64,000 bases of DNA. It comes from Hymenobacter rubidus. Lineage in GTDB: Bacteria; Bacteroidota; Bacteroidia; Cytophagales; Hymenobacteraceae. Position 1 is the first letter of the stretch; every line of letters starts with the position of its first letter. The stretch is from NCBI RefSeq assembly GCF_016734815.1, contig NZ_JAERQF010000021.1, positions 1 through 64,000 of the forward strand, in the 5' to 3' direction. Position numbers and translations under genes: made by a program. The notes below the pieces were generated by a model. The model did no database searches. It saw only the letters and a program-made list of their open reading frames with translations, and was not told where the DNA came from. Positions 33,763 through 41,682 of this stretch are shown piece by piece.

Positions 33763-34785
33763 CTACCGTTTGGGCCGGTAGTGCGAGTCGTTCAGGATGC
33801 GCTGGGCGTTTTTCTCGGCCATCAGCCGGCCCAGGCTGATGCCAGGGTGTTCGGCTACGTACTTGCGAACGATTTGCAGGCCCACCCACTGCCCCACCCG
33901 GCCAGGGCATGTTTTATCAATTTCCGGCACATTAGGCCGTTCCCCCACGTATTTCTGCAACAAAAAGGGCGTGGTCGAATACAACAAATTGTGCTCCAGA
34001 AAATGACCCCACACGCGGCCTTCGTTGGCTTCCAGCCCAATCATTTCGCGCGTGGTATAGCCCAGCAACAGCGAATCGGGCGTGCAGGGCAGCATTTGGC
34101 TGGCAAAGTACAGTGCCTTGCCTTCGTGCACCATGGCATCGAGCATGGTATTGGCCGTCAGTTCGTGGCGGTTGTACTTGGTCGAAACGTTCTGGGTGAG
34201 CAGCGGGAGCAAGCCGGCCGGCGTGTAGCGGCGCAGCATGTACTGCGGCAGGTCGGGCCGCTTGCTGGCTTTAGGCCCGGCAAACCAATCCAAACTGAGC
34301 ACCAACAGCTTATCGTTCACAAAAATGTCTTTCGCCAGAAAACCGCTCACGTACGTCACGGCCGGAGGCGCCTGAAAATCAGGAAAGTAATAGTGCACCC
34401 GCCGAAACATTTCCCCTAATTCGTGCGTGAGCGCAGCCGTGTCCGGAAATGCCGCCGTCGTTTCGCGGCCCAGTTGCTGCAAGGCATCATTGGTAGCCAA
34501 ATGCACCAAGCTGCTTTGCAGGTCTTTTTCCGTGGCCGGCTGGCGTTGCAGGTAGAACCGAGCAAAGGCCGGATTCGCATCCATAAACTGCTGAGCATCA
34601 GCCGGCGTTTTTATCCTGAAAAAGACAGGTTCCAGGTGCTTCACGTGCACAGGCACTGCAGCCGCATCCTCGGCTGCATCGACCCGGCAACCCGCGGCCG
34701 GGCCTTTTTTGCAGGCAGTCAGGCTCAGCGCAATTCCTAAAAACAACGGCAGCCAGCACCGCCAGGCAAAATTATTCGTATTCAC
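33763..34785 (-). CDS. gldB: gliding motility lipoprotein GldB
   Basis: 340 residues. A lipoprotein signal with Cys25 in LSLTACKK directs it to the membrane. The body matches GldB: RRVHYYFPDFQAPPAVTYVSGF, FVNDKLLVLSLDWFAG, RPDLPQYMLRRYTPAGLLPLL, LDAMVHEGKALYF and the C-terminal DKTCPGRVGQWVGLQIVRKYV. GldB is required for gliding and affects T9SS function in Flavobacterium johnsoniae. It also fits the T9SS-tailed proteins in this window. Possible -7 element TAATTTTG on the minus strand at 34802-34809. Confidence 0.9.
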   Translation of the reverse strand: MNTNNFAWRCWLPLFLGIALSLTACKKGPAAGCRVDAAEDAAAVPVHVKHLEPVFFRIKTPADAQQFMDANPAFARFYLQRQPATEKDLQSSLVHLATNDALQQLGRETTAAFPDTAALTHELGEMFRRVHYYFPDFQAPPAVTYVSGFLAKDIFVNDKLLVLSLDWFAGPKASKRPDLPQYMLRRYTPAGLLPLLTQNVSTKYNRHELTANTMLDAMVHEGKALYFASQMLPCTPDSLLLGYTTREMIGLEANEGRVWGHFLEHNLLYSTTPFLLQKYVGERPNVPEIDKTCPGRVGQWVGLQIVRKYVAEHPGISLGRLMAEKNAQRILNDSHYRPKR

Positions 34786-34861
34786 GCTCGTTACTTTGAT
34801 GCAAAATTAGCCAAAACAAACCGGCGCTACTGCCGACCATCACTTTGCCCTGCCTGTTTCT

Positions 34862-35536
34862 ATGAAAAAGTCTCTTCTGTTCCTGCTCGCTCTGGCAGCT
34901 TCTATCACCACCGCCACGGCTCAGGTTGAAATCGGCTTAAAAATAACGCCTGCTATCACCAGCCTGCGGGCTGAATCTTCTACCGTCAACGCGTTTGCCA
35001 CCGACGGCAGCAAACTCAGCTTAGGCGGTGGACTGGTAGTTGATTATTTTTTTGGAGAAAATTACGCTTTCAGCACCGGCTTATTGCTAACGGGCAAAGG
35101 AGGCTCCTACACATACCGGGACCCATCGCTAAGCGGGCTTGCTATCAGTCAGAAACTTACCATGCAATACCTGGCGCTGCCTATCACGGTGAAGCTCTTT
35201 ACCAATGAAGTAGCGCCCGCTACGCGCTTGTACTTCCAGGTCGGTGGCTCACTGAATGTGCCCATCGGCTCGCGTGTCAATGACAGTAAATACTACATAG
35301 ACCCAGCCACGGGCGCCGAAAACAAAGCCAGCGAGTACGTTTATTTCATCGATGCTGACGCCTTGGCTTCCGTCGGCGTTGAATACCAATTGGGCAAAAG
35401 CACCAAGGTTTTTGCCGGCGTGTGCTACAACCGGGGCTTGGTCGACATCGACCATTATTTTGAACGCAAGCGCGATTTTAAAGATGTAACCATCAAGAAC
35501 AGCGGCTTTGGCTTAGACTTGGGCATGAAATTTTAG
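34862..35536 (+). CDS. outer-membrane beta-barrel protein (porin family, PorT-like fold)
   Basis: 224 residues. A signal peptide (LLFLLALAASITTATAQ) and alternating beta-strands (VEIGLKITPAIT, LGGGLVVDYFFGENYAFSTGLLL, KVFAGVCYNRGL, GFGLDLGMKF with terminal Phe) indicate an OMP_b-brl_2 barrel of about eight strands. The role is unknown. It is divergent from gldB, sharing the 76-base upstream region. Confidence 0.85.
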   Translation: MKKSLLFLLALAASITTATAQVEIGLKITPAITSLRAESSTVNAFATDGSKLSLGGGLVVDYFFGENYAFSTGLLLTGKGGSYTYRDPSLSGLAISQKLTMQYLALPITVKLFTNEVAPATRLYFQVGGSLNVPIGSRVNDSKYYIDPATGAENKASEYVYFIDADALASVGVEYQLGKSTKVFAGVCYNRGLVDIDHYFERKRDFKDVTIKNSGFGLDLGMKF

Positions 35537-35579
35537 CCATTCGCGAGTAGCAACTGTTGCTGCTATTTTCGAGAAACCC

Positions 35580-35630
35580 TTGCAACAAAAAGCCCCGGCT
35601 CCTTTCTGGAACCGGGGCTTTTTGTTGCAA
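35580..35630. terminator. bidirectional terminator
   Basis: 23-bp arms (35580-35602 and 35608-35630, one mismatch) with a central GCCCCGG stem and T5/A5 runs, between the convergent barrel-protein and rng genes. Confidence 0.85.
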
Positions 35631-35664
35631 ATCGGGTAAACCGGAGACCAAGCCATTATCGAGC

Positions 35665-37272
35665 CTAGTCCACAATTTCCACCTCACGGTCCTGCAAACG
35701 GCTCATGGCGGCGGCCGACGAACGCAGTTGGATTTCCTCGCCCCGCTCGTCTTCGATGCGGTAGTCGGTGAGGCCCAGGCTGCTGTCGTTCACCACTTTC
35801 ACCCATTTGTAATACTTGAGATACCACTTCATCTGGCGTGAAATCAGGCCTTTAGTGTAGTAAGCGTACAGGAACGGGTGCACCGACAGCGTGATGCCCG
35901 ACTGGTTCTGATTCACCAGCAGGTCGTCGATGCTGTTGTCGATGTCGTCCGTCACTTGGATGGAGGCCGAAATCTTGCCCGTACCGCCGCAGGTGGGGCA
36001 CACCTCGCCGGTCACGATGTTTTCGGCCGGCCGCACCCGCTGACGCGTGATTTGCAGCAGCCCGAACTTAGTGATGGGCAGCACCGTGAACTTGGCCTTG
36101 TCGTGCTTCATCACGTCGCGCACGGCGTCTTCCACCTTCTTGCGGCTTTCGGCCGAGCGCATGTCAATAAAGTCGACCACAATGATGCCGCCCATGTCGC
36201 GCAGCCGTAGCTGCCGGGCCACTTCTTTGGCCGCCAGCATGTTAATCATCAAGGCCGTCGCTTCCTGGTCGTTTTCCTGGTTGCTCTTGCTGCCCGAGTT
36301 CACGTCGATAACGTGCAGAGCTTCGGTGTGTTCGATGACGAGGTAGCCGCCGCCGGGCACAGTCACGGTCTTGCCAAACAGCGTTTTCAGCTGCTTCTCG
36401 ATGCCGGTTTGCTCGAAGATTTTAATCTTCGAGTTGTGCAGCTTCAGCAAGCCCAGCTTATCGGGCGCAATCTTCTGTAGGTAGTCGCGCATCTCTTCGT
36501 ACATCGTCGGCGCGTCGACCATGATGCTGTCGAAGGATTCGTTCAGCATGTCGCGGAGCATGGAGGAAGTCCGGCCGAGCTCGCCGAGCACTTTGTCGTT
36601 GGGCTTGGCGGTACGCAGCGTGGTATACAACTGCTCCCACTTCGCCACCATGTCCTGCATGTCCTTGTCCAGCTCAGCCACCTCGCGCCCTTCGGCCACG
36701 GTGCGGATGATGACACCGAAGTTATCCGGCTTGATGCTGGCAATGAGCCGCTTGAGCCGGTCCCGCTCCGCTTTGCTCACTATTTTTTTGCTCACGCTGA
36801 TGGTGTTCGAAAACGGCATCAGCACGAGGTAGCGCCCCGCCATCGAAATGTCGGTGCTCACGCGCGGGCCCTTCGTCGAGATGGGCTCCTTGATAATCTG
36901 AACCACAATTTGCTGGCCCTTCTTAAACACGTTTTCGGCCTTGCCCACTTTGTCGAGGACGGGCTCAAACGTGAATTTTTCGAGGCCGGCGGTGGCGGCG
37001 CGGCCGCTTTGCACGGTGCGCGCCCACTTCGTGAACGAGTTGTACTGCTCGCCGAGGTCGCCGTAATGCAAAAACGCGTCTTTTTCGTAGCCAATGTCTA
37101 CGAACGCTGCGTTCAGGCCGGGCATCACCTTTTTCACGGTGCCCAGGAAGATGTCGCCTACTGAGTAATTGGTGTCGTTGCGGTCGAAATGGTATTCAAT
37201 CAGCCGCTTGTCTTGCAACAACGCAATCCGCTCGCCTTCCTGAGTAGAATTAATGACTAATTCATTACTCAA
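35665..37272 (-). CDS. rng: ribonuclease G/E family endoribonuclease
   Basis: 535 residues. An N-terminal S1 RNA-binding domain (IFLGTVKKVMPGLNAAFVDIGYEKDAFLHYGD, about 42-75) contains the usual insertion. The DNase I-like catalytic core has the Mg-binding Asp residues in HVIDVNSGS (about 325) and VVDFIDMRS (about 367). CPTCGGTGK is the Zn-link. It processes rRNA and starts mRNA decay. The order rng - hup - mutY seen here is common in Bacteroidota. There is no long C-terminal degradosome scaffold, so it is RNase G-like. Confidence 0.94.
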   Translation of the reverse strand: MSNELVINSTQEGERIALLQDKRLIEYHFDRNDTNYSVGDIFLGTVKKVMPGLNAAFVDIGYEKDAFLHYGDLGEQYNSFTKWARTVQSGRAATAGLEKFTFEPVLDKVGKAENVFKKGQQIVVQIIKEPISTKGPRVSTDISMAGRYLVLMPFSNTISVSKKIVSKAERDRLKRLIASIKPDNFGVIIRTVAEGREVAELDKDMQDMVAKWEQLYTTLRTAKPNDKVLGELGRTSSMLRDMLNESFDSIMVDAPTMYEEMRDYLQKIAPDKLGLLKLHNSKIKIFEQTGIEKQLKTLFGKTVTVPGGGYLVIEHTEALHVIDVNSGSKSNQENDQEATALMINMLAAKEVARQLRLRDMGGIIVVDFIDMRSAESRKKVEDAVRDVMKHDKAKFTVLPITKFGLLQITRQRVRPAENIVTGEVCPTCGGTGKISASIQVTDDIDNSIDDLLVNQNQSGITLSVHPFLYAYYTKGLISRQMKWYLKYYKWVKVVNDSSLGLTDYRIEDERGEEIQLRSSAAAMSRLQDREVEIVD

Positions 37273-37337
37273 AGCCTTGATTTAGTTAAAGTAACCTGCC
37301 TGCAATGCCGCCGCAGCACTACCCCGAAACCGGCAAA

Positions 37338-37368
37338 GGGAAGCCAGAACCATAAGTTCTGGCTTCCC
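37338..37368. promoter_or_regulatory. perfect stem-loop upstream of rng
   Basis: 13-bp perfect arms GGGAAGCCAGAAC and GTTCTGGCTTCCC with a CATAA loop, 66 bases before the rng ATG and after the bS22-like gene. It may end the upstream transcript or be a 5'-UTR processing site; a T-run is missing on either side. Confidence 0.6.
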
Positions 37369-37485
37369 TCGCGAGCCACGGGAAAAGCGCCCAACGCGGC
37401 CACACCCAGGAGGCTACGTGAGAGATAGACGGCTGGCTCCTTTCCCGTTAGGAAAACTGCCGGCCGCCGCTACGCCCCGTGAGGC

Positions 37486-37575
37486 TTACTTCTTCTTGTG
37501 GCGGTTCTTGCGCAGGCGCTTCTTGCGCTTGTGAGTGGCAATCTTATGACGCTTTCTTTTTTTACCGCAGGGCAT
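37486..37575 (-). CDS. bS22-like small ribosomal protein (AURKAIP1/COX24 domain)
   Basis: 29 residues, very basic, reading MPCGKKRKRHKIATHKRKKR and then LRKNRHKKK. This matches the short Bacteroidota proteins annotated as AURKAIP1/COX24-domain, related to mycobacterial bS22 and mitochondrial mS38, which sit in the 30S subunit near the decoding site. It is too short for usual gene callers. It lies on the minus strand between the TPR gene and rng, among translation and RNA genes. Confidence 0.85.
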   Translation of the reverse strand: MPCGKKRKRHKIATHKRKKRLRKNRHKKK

Positions 37576-37614
37576 GATGCTTGGGGGTTAAGTTAGTGAT
37601 TGATTGTGTCTTGA

Positions 37615-38541
37615 CTATTTCAATTTGGCAATTTCCTCCTCTACCGAAGCCGCCAGCGCCGGGTCGTTGCTGAGGCTTTTGGCGGCTAGGAACGCCTGTT
37701 TGGCTTCTTCTTTGGCGCCGGTGCGGGCCAAAGTTACGCCGAGGTAAAACTGGCCGTTCACATTTTTCGGATTGACTTTCACCAATTCCTTGAAACGCTG
37801 CACGGCCTTGTCGTACTGATTGCTCTGCACCGCCAGAATGCCCATGTTGTACAGGGCTTTCTCGTTGCGCGGGTCGGCTTCCAGCACTTCGCGCAGCAGC
37901 GAAATGCCCTGCACGGGATTTTCGGAAGCCATATAGGCCATGCCGAGGTTGGTTTTGGCATCGAGGTTGCCGGGTTGCTCCTTTAGCACCTTGGCGTACA
38001 GCTCCCGTGCTTTGCCGCCGAGCAGTTTCACCCGCTCATCAGAAGACGCGAAGCTGAACGCCTGGAAGTAAGCATCGGCGGCATGCTGCCAATTGGCGGC
38101 AGTAGGCTTGGCCAGGGCCACTTGCTCCAGGTAGTAACCGGCGCTGTCGAACCGCTCTACGCTGTTGTAGCGGCGGGCCAGGGTGGTAGCCACCGTGGCT
38201 TTGGCAGCAGCATTGGGCGCGGCGTTGTACTCCTTCAGCAGGCGGGTTAGCTCCTGCCGCTGAGTAGCGGTGGCCGTGGTGTGCGGAGCGGCAGAGTTCG
38301 GGCCGTTGTTCTCGGTGGCAGTGGCCGGTACGGGGCCGGAGGAAGCCTCCGTTTTAGACCCGTTGGTGGCGGAGCCGCCCCCGTCGCGGTTGGCCGTCGC
38401 GGCCGCGTCCTTGCTCAGTTCCGAGCGGCTCTCCTTGGGCTTCATGATGCCTTTCGGCAACACAAAAAGCCCTCCGACCAGCGCGAGCGCGGCAGCGAGG
38501 ACAACCAATTGATGCGTAGCGGAACGGGACGTAGTAGCCAT
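37615..38541 (-). CDS. membrane-anchored TPR protein
   Basis: 308 residues. One N-terminal membrane segment (LVVLAAALALVGGLFVLP), a low-complexity Ser/Thr/Ala/Asn-rich linker (about 45-95), then four or more TPR units, the clearest being AKTNLGMAYMASENPVQGISLLREVLEADP, ALYNMGILAVQSNQYDKAVQRFKELVKVNP and GQFYLGVTLARTGAKEEAKQAF. It is probably a periplasm-facing scaffold. The partner is not known. Its place between hup and rng is common in this phylum. Confidence 0.85.
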   Translation of the reverse strand: MATTSRSATHQLVVLAAALALVGGLFVLPKGIMKPKESRSELSKDAAATANRDGGGSATNGSKTEASSGPVPATATENNGPNSAAPHTTATATQRQELTRLLKEYNAAPNAAAKATVATTLARRYNSVERFDSAGYYLEQVALAKPTAANWQHAADAYFQAFSFASSDERVKLLGGKARELYAKVLKEQPGNLDAKTNLGMAYMASENPVQGISLLREVLEADPRNEKALYNMGILAVQSNQYDKAVQRFKELVKVNPKNVNGQFYLGVTLARTGAKEEAKQAFLAAKSLSNDPALAASVEEEIAKLK

Positions 38542-38698
38542 GGGCTGAAAAAAGCCGGCCGCCGGGCTTTCCCTCGCGGAAAAGACACCGGCGGCACGGC
38601 CGGCATTTTCATTTTTAGGTATGCAGTATTCGGTACTTGTTAGCCAGCTTAAAACAAAGCGCTGGCTATTGGTTACCTAATGCGGTCTACCGAAAGAA

Positions 38699-39007
38699 CT
38701 AGGCTTTGGCAGCAGTGGCTTTTACCTTCTTGCTGTTCTTGATTTTGGCCACGAAGGTTTTCGACGGCTTGAAGCTCGGGATGTAGTGCTCTTCGATGAT
38801 GAGCGACGTATTTTTCGAGATGTTGCGAGCGACTTTCCGGGCGCGCTTCTTGTTGACGAACGAGCCGAAGCCACGAACATAAATGTTGTTGCCTTCCGTC
38901 ATTGAATCTTTCACGACTTTGAAGAAAGCTTCAACAGTCATCAATACATCAGCTTTCTCGATGCCGGTCTTCGTGGAGATTTCGGCGATTACCTCAGCTT
39001 TAGTCAC
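38699..39007 (-). CDS. HU-family nucleoid DNA-binding protein
   Basis: 102 residues. The bacterial DNA-binding fold is complete: MTKAEVIAEISTKTGIEKADV, VVKDSMTEGNNIYVRGFGSF, and the DNA-arm region ARNISKNTSLIIEEHYIPSFKPSK. A short Lys/Ala-rich tail (KVKATAAKA) extends it, as in many Bacteroidota HUs. It bends and compacts DNA. Confidence 0.95.
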   Translation of the reverse strand: MTKAEVIAEISTKTGIEKADVLMTVEAFFKVVKDSMTEGNNIYVRGFGSFVNKKRARKVARNISKNTSLIIEEHYIPSFKPSKTFVAKIKNSKKVKATAAKA

Positions 39008-39116
39008 GTTGGTATGGTACTTAGGTGGTTGAAAAAATTACGTTTTTAGGCAAAAAAATCCCGAATTCCAGCGTAAGCCTTTGCCTGGTAGGCGGTTCGC
39101 CCTCGAATTGGGGCCA

Positions 39117-39147
39117 CAAAGGTAACCCCATTTTTTTGTTTTACCAA
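39117..39147 (-). promoter_or_regulatory. predicted promoter of the HU gene
   Basis: On the minus strand TTG (39145-39147), 20-bp spacer and TACCTTTG (39117-39124). The leader would be about 105 bases. Confidence 0.65.
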
Positions 39148-39196
39148 TCTACCCTCCTAAACAAAGGGCAGGTCCAAATTATTCTCTTTCAAAATT

Positions 39197-40279
39197 TTGA
39201 CAAAAACACGCTCCCATCCTTCCTTTCTGGCTTCGGCCCTCTTGGCGTGGTATCCGCGCCACCACCGCGACCTTCCCTGGCGCCATACCCGCGACCCGTA
39301 CGCCATCTGGCTATCGGAGGTGATTTTGCAGCAAACCCGTGTGGCTCAGGGCCTACCCTACTACGACACCTTCCTGGCGGCTTATCCCACGGTGCAGGAC
39401 CTGGCTGCGGCGCCCGAGGCCGAAGTGCTACGCTACTGGCAGGGCCTGGGCTATTACTCCCGGGCCCGCAACATGCACCGCACCGCCCAGCAGGTGGTGG
39501 CAGAATACGGCGGCAAGTTTCCCGATTCGTACGCGGAATTGCTGAAGCTGCGCGGTATCGGTCCGTATACGGCCGCGGCTATTGCCTCCTTTGCCTTTGA
39601 TGAGGCGGTGGCCGTGCTCGATGGCAATGTGTACCGGGTGCTAGCGCGCATTTTTGGGCTGCATTCAGATATCGCGGCCCCTAGCTCGCGCAAAGAATTC
39701 CAGGCCGTGGCCGACCAGCACATTCCCGCCACCGCGCCGGCCGACTTCAACCAGGCCATTATGGAGTTTGGGGCCATTCAGTGCACACCGGCCAAGCCCG
39801 ACTGCCTGTTTTGCCCGCTGCAAAGCACTTGCTGGGCGTTTCAGCATGGGCAGGTGGCGCTGCTGCCGGTGAAGAGCAAGGCCAAGGCGGCGCGCACGCG
39901 CTACTTCCACTACTTCGTGCTGCGCCACGGCGAGCAAACCTATCTGCGGGAGCGGCGCGAGAAAGACATCTGGCAAGGCCTCTACGATTTTGCTTTGGCC
40001 GAAACCACCGTGCCGGAGCTACCGGCCGCCGAGTTGGGACGCCACCTCAACGCACTAGGCGCTACCTTGGACACCAGCCAAGCCGCTGAGCCCAGCGCCG
40101 CCTACCGGCACGTGCTAAGCCACCAGAAACTGGAGGTGCGCTTCCACCCGATGGCGCTGGCAAAACCGTTGCCCGAGGCTACATTGCGCGATTTAGGCTT
40201 GCGTGCTTATTCGCTAGCCGAGATTGAAACGCTGCCAAAGCCCGTGCTGATTGCTAATTATGTTGAGCAAAACAGGTGA
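39197..40279 (+). CDS. mutY: A/G-specific adenine glycosylase
   Basis: 360 residues. MutY removes A mispaired with 8-oxoG. The catalytic Glu is in WLSEVILQQTRV, the HhH and catalytic Asp are LRGIGPYTAAAI and AVLDGNVYRVLAR, and the 4Fe-4S Cys are spaced 6-2-5 in CTPAKPDCLFCPLQSTC. The C-terminal NUDIX-like 8-oxoG domain spans about 220-350. The start appears to be TTG at 39197; no in-frame ATG precedes the conserved region. Confidence 0.95.
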   Translation: MTKTRSHPSFLASALLAWYPRHHRDLPWRHTRDPYAIWLSEVILQQTRVAQGLPYYDTFLAAYPTVQDLAAAPEAEVLRYWQGLGYYSRARNMHRTAQQVVAEYGGKFPDSYAELLKLRGIGPYTAAAIASFAFDEAVAVLDGNVYRVLARIFGLHSDIAAPSSRKEFQAVADQHIPATAPADFNQAIMEFGAIQCTPAKPDCLFCPLQSTCWAFQHGQVALLPVKSKAKAARTRYFHYFVLRHGEQTYLRERREKDIWQGLYDFALAETTVPELPAAELGRHLNALGATLDTSQAAEPSAAYRHVLSHQKLEVRFHPMALAKPLPEATLRDLGLRAYSLAEIETLPKPVLIANYVEQNR

Positions 40280-40334
40280 TAACTTCATTGACCAATATTT
40301 TTAGATTTTTCAGCAAAAAATATTAGCAAAATAT

Positions 40335-40365
40335 TTTGCTTCCCCGATTCAAGCTATTATCTTTG
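40335..40365 (+). promoter_or_regulatory. predicted promoter of ssb
   Basis: TTTG (40335-40338), 19-bp spacer and TATCTTTG (40358-40365), an exact consensus match 57 bases before the ssb ATG. Confidence 0.7.
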
Positions 40366-40421
40366 AGGCAAGAGCAGGCCGGGTGGTTTGCTCGATTCTG
40401 TATTTCCTAACGTGCAATAAT

Positions 40422-40856
40422 ATGGCCGGAGTGAACAAGGTGATTTTGGTAGGCAACCTGGGGAAAGACCCCGAAGTGCGCCATTTGGAAGGCGGTGTGA
40501 GCGTGGCTCACTTTACCCTCGCTACTAACGACTACTACAAGGACAAGCAAGGCAACCGCGTGGAACGGACCGAGTGGCACAACATCTCGGCGTGGCGCGG
40601 CCTGGCCGACATGGCGGATAAGTACCTCAAAAAGGGCCAGCAGGTGTACATCGAAGGCAAGCTGCGCACCCGCCAGTACCAGGACAAGGACCAGCAGACG
40701 CGCTACATCACCGAAATCATCGCCGATGAGATTTCGATGCTGGGCGGCCGGCCGCAGGGCCCCGGCACCACGCCGAACGAAGCAAATGGCGCAGCTCCGG
40801 CCGAGGCCGGGCACACTTTTCGCCAAGAGCCCGAGCTGGACCAGCTACCGTTTTAG
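40422..40856 (+). CDS. ssb: single-stranded DNA-binding protein
   Basis: 144 residues. The OB fold covers residues 1-108 ([51 protein letters not shown]), followed by a short Gly/Pro/Ala linker and the acidic tip EPELDQLPF, a variant of the DDLPF tail that recruits repair enzymes. It protects single-stranded DNA during replication and repair. The ATG at 40422 starts the conserved N-terminus. Confidence 0.95.
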   Translation: MAGVNKVILVGNLGKDPEVRHLEGGVSVAHFTLATNDYYKDKQGNRVERTEWHNISAWRGLADMADKYLKKGQQVYIEGKLRTRQYQDKDQQTRYITEIIADEISMLGGRPQGPGTTPNEANGAAPAEAGHTFRQEPELDQLPF

Positions 40857-40880
40857 CTGCGGTCCGATAATTTTCAGGAG

Positions 40881-40909
40881 AAGCCCCGGCACTTGGCCGG
40901 GGCTTTTTT
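40881..40909 (+). terminator. Rho-independent terminator after ssb
   Basis: 10-bp perfect arms AAGCCCCGGC and GCCGGGGCTT with a T-run, 25 bases past the ssb stop. Confidence 0.85.
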
Positions 40910-40911
40910 CG

Positions 40912-40943
40912 TTGCCACTGGCACCGGCCAACGGCTACCTTTG
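40912..40943 (+). promoter_or_regulatory. predicted promoter of gldD
   Basis: TTG (40912-40914), 21-bp spacer and TACCTTTG (40936-40943). Transcription would begin near 40950, after the ATG at 40944, so it favours the GTG start at 41001 for gldD. Confidence 0.7.
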
Positions 40944-41000
40944 ATGCCTGAGCCGCAGCTTGTATTGCGGCGCCGATATTTTAGCAACCAACCTCACGTA

Positions 41001-41585
41001 GTGTCGATACTGAAAAAACTTCCGATGCTGGCGGCGCTGGCCCTATTGGCGGCCTGTTCGTCGGCCCCGGACTTTACGCCCAAACCCAAGGGCTACAACC
41101 GCATTGACTTGCCGGCGCACCGCTACCAAATGCTGGGCGGTGGCCACCCGTATGAGTTTGAATACTCCAAGGAAGCGGTGATAAAGCGCGACTCGTCGTA
41201 CATGGCGCAGCCGCACTGGATTAACGTGTATTACCCCAAGCTGCACGCCAACGTGCAGATTACCTACATGGACGTGCAGCGCGACCGGCGCCTCTACAAC
41301 AAGATGATGGAGGATGCGCGCAAGCTCACCGGCAAGCACGAAATCAAAGCCACGGCCATCGATGAGCGGATTCTGAAGACGCCCAGCGGCATGCGGGCTT
41401 CGGTGTTTGAGCTGCAGGGCGAGGTACCCAGCCAGTTTCAGTTTTATACCACCGACAGCACCCGCCACTTCCTGCGCGGCGCTCTGTACTTCCGCACGGC
41501 CACCGCGAACGATTCGCTGGCCCCGGTGATTGAGTACGTGAAGACGGACATGGTGCGCATGCTGAATACGCTTAAGTATAAATAA
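41001..41585 (+). CDS. gldD: gliding motility lipoprotein GldD
   Basis: 194 residues from GTG 41001. The lipoprotein signal LPMLAALALLAACSS has Cys19. The body has the GldD hallmarks PKPKGYNRIDLPAHRYQML, WINVYYPKLHANVQITYMD and the C-terminal VIEYVKTDMVRMLNTLKYK. GldD is needed for gliding and T9SS-dependent secretion in Flavobacterium and normally works with the membrane protein GldE. The usual ssb-gldE-gldD order lacks gldE here. Upstream ATG 40944 and the frame from 40893 are rejected because the predicted transcript starts later. Confidence 0.9.
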   Translation: MSILKKLPMLAALALLAACSSAPDFTPKPKGYNRIDLPAHRYQMLGGGHPYEFEYSKEAVIKRDSSYMAQPHWINVYYPKLHANVQITYMDVQRDRRLYNKMMEDARKLTGKHEIKATAIDERILKTPSGMRASVFELQGEVPSQFQFYTTDSTRHFLRGALYFRTATANDSLAPVIEYVKTDMVRMLNTLKYK

Positions 41586-41673
41586 CTGTCATGCTGAGCT
41601 TGCGAAGCATCTTTTCACGGTTGAATCTATTTTCGCAAACGTGATAAGATGCTTCGCAAGCTCAGCATGACAG
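41586..41673. repeat. palindromic repeat between gldD and recG
   Basis: Perfect 28-bp arms (41586-41613 and 41646-41673), CTGTCATGCTGAGCTTGCG type. Confidence 0.92.
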
Positions 41674-41682
41674 CCTGATTTA

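Noticed and set aside
37369-37485. Possible structured RNA between the bS22-like gene and rng
   Set aside because: I could not match tmRNA, RNase P, 6S or tRNA hallmarks.
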